A DNA stretch of 61,428 bases from Branchiostoma floridae (lineage: Eukaryota > Chordata > Leptocardii > Amphioxiformes > Branchiostomatidae): NCBI RefSeq assembly GCF_000003815.2, contig NC_049982.1:12901647-12963074 (forward strand), given 5' to 3'. The notes beneath the pieces were generated by a model. That model saw nothing but the letters and a program-made list of their open reading frames with translations, was not told the origin of the DNA and did no database searches. How positions within the stretch are numbered: the stretch's first letter is position 1; the number at the start of each line of letters is the position of its first letter. Of the stretch, positions 58,521 through 61,428 are shown piece after piece. A program made the translations under genes and the position numbers.

Positions 58521-60275
58521 TTATCGACTGAGTATTAGGTTTCCTTTTAAAATGATTCTCCTTAATGGCACCAGGAAGGAAATACGTACCCATACCAAGT
58601 TGAAGGTGAATACAATAAAAACATATTGTGCTAATTAGGCCTGATTTACATAATTAATCCTAATCACGACTATTTACCTTGCGGTAGATGCTATGTCATA
58701 TCGGAAGTGAAGGAGCTTCTAGGAAAAATGCATACGACAGAATATGTGTTATGCTATGAGTACTATTTGCATGATTAATGCAGAAACTTCATACATGTAC
58801 TTCTTTTAACGTTAGAGATTTCCTATTAGAGATATAGGTTGTACACACAGATATGTAGCAGGAAAGATGAATACAATGAAATACTGTATTCCTGATGCTA
58901 ACGAGGACCTAATTTGCATATCTAATGCACGTAGGACTATTCCCCTCGGTGTAAGTGATACGACTGTCATGTTAGATCTAAAGGTACATTTAGGAAAGGT
59001 ACATACAACAGACTGACTAGCTGTGCATTATGACAATGAGTATCTCATTTGTATAATAAATGCAGAAACTTCATATTTCCTCTGTGGTCAATGGTTACTT
59101 CCTATTGAAGGGTTCTGCTCATGATGACCTAAAATTATGGGGATGAATGGTGGTAAATGGTTTGGACTTAACATGGGAGAGAAAGATATGCTACAGCTTC
59201 TCGGAAATGTTGCCTTTCTACTGTTTGTACTAAATCACGTTGGTGTGGTACCGATACTGTGTTGTCAATTACAGCACAAAATAGAACATTGGAGATTGTA
59301 TATTTGTAGATTATATATTTTTAGATTATTTATAGATCAACATCAGTAAGCTATAATTGTATGTTAAGGTGCAAAGAGTATAGGAACAAGTTACTTTGAC
59401 CCAGTATATGAAATATTATAATAGCGAGTACAGGATATATCAGTTGACTGCTAATATGAGAACTGAACGGATATTTGGATTAAGTTAAGTTAAGAACACA
59501 TATCATAAGTTTCCTTAAGAAAATCGTCTTAAATGTGACAATATGACTGACGTATTCTCATAGATGGTAGATTTGATATGATACATGCCATCGACCATTG
59601 AAGGTACTAGGTTTAGACCTTTAGAGGAATTTCTACTTTTTGTAGAGAGGAAGGAAAGAATGAACGTTATTGTACATGTACACTGGGTTAATTACAGGTC
59701 ACAACGAAAGAATAGTTTACAGATGCCTGTATACATTGGCAGGCTGGCGGAAATATAATCATTCGAGTGAATACTGACTACTCGCTTCTTTGTTATTCTG
59801 AAAAAGTAAGAACAGAATGTTTTATAATCAAAGTTTTTTTGTGAAAATATCAATTATCTGTCTGCATTAATGTATGGTAACAGTGCATCGGTCTATACAT
59901 TTCAATTCTACCTTTGTTGTATTACCTATATTCTACTGCAAAATCTTCACATGACATTTTTCCTTTTTTTCATATTCACGATATTTCTCCATCTAGATAA
60001 TTGTATTAGTTTTAGTATGTTAACGGAAGCTGTGCATTACGTGCTTTTCTTAATATGATACTGTTCGTACATAGAATAAAGAGAAGGAAGCTAACTTCGA
60101 GTACATTGAATTTTGTGAGTATATGAGGATTTGATATCAAACAACCACTACAACAAGGTAGATGCACAAGATCTGTTCCGATGTACGGTACCAAGGAGAC
60201 ACAGCTGGGGTTTACAGGGAGCACAAACTATTTACCCTTTCTCGTCCTTCCATTAACTTTCTTCCACGTACATTT
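58520..60275. other. AT-rich intergenic region downstream of the receptor gene
   Basis: No coding exon is visible. Two related blocks about 280 bp apart contain TTTG(C/T)AT(G/A)ATTAATGCAGAAACTTC-like phrases, indicating an old repeat family. Confidence 0.4.
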
Positions 60276-60792
60276 AGGCCACAGCAAGTAAATTTTATGG
60301 ATGACATCAGCGCGCGCATTAATTTTCGCCTGATTCCAGAAAACAAAACAAGATTTTTTTCTTCTGTAGAGATGGTCAACATGACGATTAAGTACCAAAA
60401 TGAGCAAATATGTTGTATTATAGCCTACTGTACTTGCGAGGTACCCAGGGCTGTAGTTGTAGAAATGAAACTTATTGGATAGTTGTAAAAGTGACACCAA
60501 TATGGAAGCCATGAGTGTGGTTACCAACTTTGTTGGTGATGCCAGTCTTCCACACCAGTGTCACTTTTACCACACCAGTACATGTCTTGAATACATGAAT
60601 GAATGCCTTGTTGGCTCTGATACCATGTTTTGTCCCTTTAATTCTTGTTACAACATTTAGCACAACTTTATGGTGCCTAATTTTGAAAATGTAGCCATGT
60701 TTTTTTTTCACCCATCTTGTTTTTTTCGCCCTATCGCACTATTTTTGCAGTCTGCAGAGGATGTCATCCATAAAATTTACTTGCTGTGGCCT
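60276..60792. mobile_element. Harbinger-like MITE with 33-bp perfect terminal inverted repeats
   Basis: The arms 60276-60308 and 60760-60792 are exact reverse complements (AGGCCACAGCAAGTAAATTT...). If the element is taken from GGCC to GGCC, it is flanked by TTA on both sides, the TWA-type duplication of PIF/Harbinger. A second nested inverted pair (AAAAGTGACACC/GGTGTCACTTTT) lies inside. There is no transposase frame. Confidence 0.78.
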
Positions 60793-60879
60793 TATATAAT
60801 TCAAGGTGAAAACTAAGCTCACGCTCCACTCTACGCGTCAATAATTTGGTGGTGTAGATATTTCAATAGTTCCTTTCTT

Positions 60880-61428
60880 CAGGTTTGCCTCTGTGCTTTC
60901 GCCAATGTCAGCTGACTTGAACCCACTGAAGTTTGAGGAATCGCTCTCCGCATCAAGTACAGAGAAAACTTTCTCTAGAAGTCTCAATGCTGTCTCCTTT
61001 TTAAAAGACCAAAGCTACGTAGTGTCACTTTGCTTATTACTGTAAATATTTCAATAGTCCCTAGGCCTTTCTTCAGGCTTCCCTCTGTACTTCCGCCAAT
61101 GCCGGCTGACTTAAACCCACTGAAGTTTGAGGAAGTTCTCTGTATCAAGTACAGAGAAAACTTTCTCTAGAAGTATCAATCGGCTGTCTCCTTTTTAAAA
61201 GAACAAAACTACGTATTGTCCCTTTGCTTATTATGTGACCTTTCCTAGCTGCGAGGCCTTTCTTCAGGTTTGCCTCTGTACTTCCGCCAATATCGGCTGA
61301 CTTAAACCAACTGAAGTTTGAGGAATCGCTCCCTGCATCAAGTATCAGAGAACTTTCTCTGGAAGTATCAATCGCGATCCTTTTTAAAAGTCTTAGAACA
61401 AAACTACGTATGTCCCTTTTGTTTAGTA
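60880..61428. repeat. Tandem repeat, about 190-bp unit, three copies, running off the window end
   Basis: The strings GCCTCTGT(G/A)CTT(T/C)CGCCAAT, GGCTGACTTAAACC, ACTGAAGTTTGAGGAA and GAGAAAACTTTCTCTAGAAG recur at about 60890, 61080 and 61272, with 85-90% identity. Confidence 0.9.

Overview
The window is animal nuclear DNA: every gene is split by many short introns, the intergenic space is full of short inverted-repeat transposons, SINE/LINE/Penelope fragments and minisatellites, and two assembly gaps are present. Gene content (WDR6, THOC3, a TRH/ETH-type peptide receptor, a METTL21-type methyltransferase) and the repeat style point to an invertebrate deuterostome, most likely an amphioxus (Branchiostoma). 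The genus is an inference from style, not from a database match.

Layout. 1-8126: no gene; a long repeat region with poly-G palindromic minisatellites at both ends, a 4.5-kb block bounded by inverted repeats that holds two satellite-like arrays, and two N gaps. 9150-11228 (-): METTL21-like lysine methyltransferase, four exons. 11229-14433: repeats, including a Penelope-like tail with a hammerhead-like RNA motif. 14434-16189 (-): a six-exon gene for a type II membrane BRICHOS precursor whose last exon encodes a dibasic-released, 30-residue, four-cysteine, Tyr/Arg-rich peptide. This looks like a beta-hairpin antimicrobial peptide of the arenicin/capitellacin type. 16190-19921: repeats. 19922-45855 (-): WDR6, reconstructed here as 28 exons with all splice phases agreeing. 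Its introns carry hAT-like MITEs, Penelope endonuclease fragments, a retrozyme-like pair of 148-bp direct repeats with hammerhead motifs, LINE and SINE pieces and a 47-bp minisatellite. 46091-48708 (+): THOC3, six exons, head-to-head with WDR6 across about 235 bp. 48709-53691: transposon debris. 53692-57772 (+): three-exon class A neuropeptide receptor of the TRHR/ETHR type. 57773-61428: dispersed repeats, a Harbinger-like MITE and a 190-bp tandem repeat running off the end.

Functional picture. WDR6 (tRNA 2'-O-methylation partner of FTSJ1) and THOC3 (mRNA export, THO/TREX) are both RNA-handling housekeeping genes and probably share a bidirectional promoter. The BRICHOS precursor is the most striking item: I know BRICHOS-borne antimicrobial peptides from annelids, and this architecture in a chordate-like genome would be new to me. 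The second theme is a recurring hammerhead-ribozyme-like motif in at least five places, with compensatory changes in stem II between copies.
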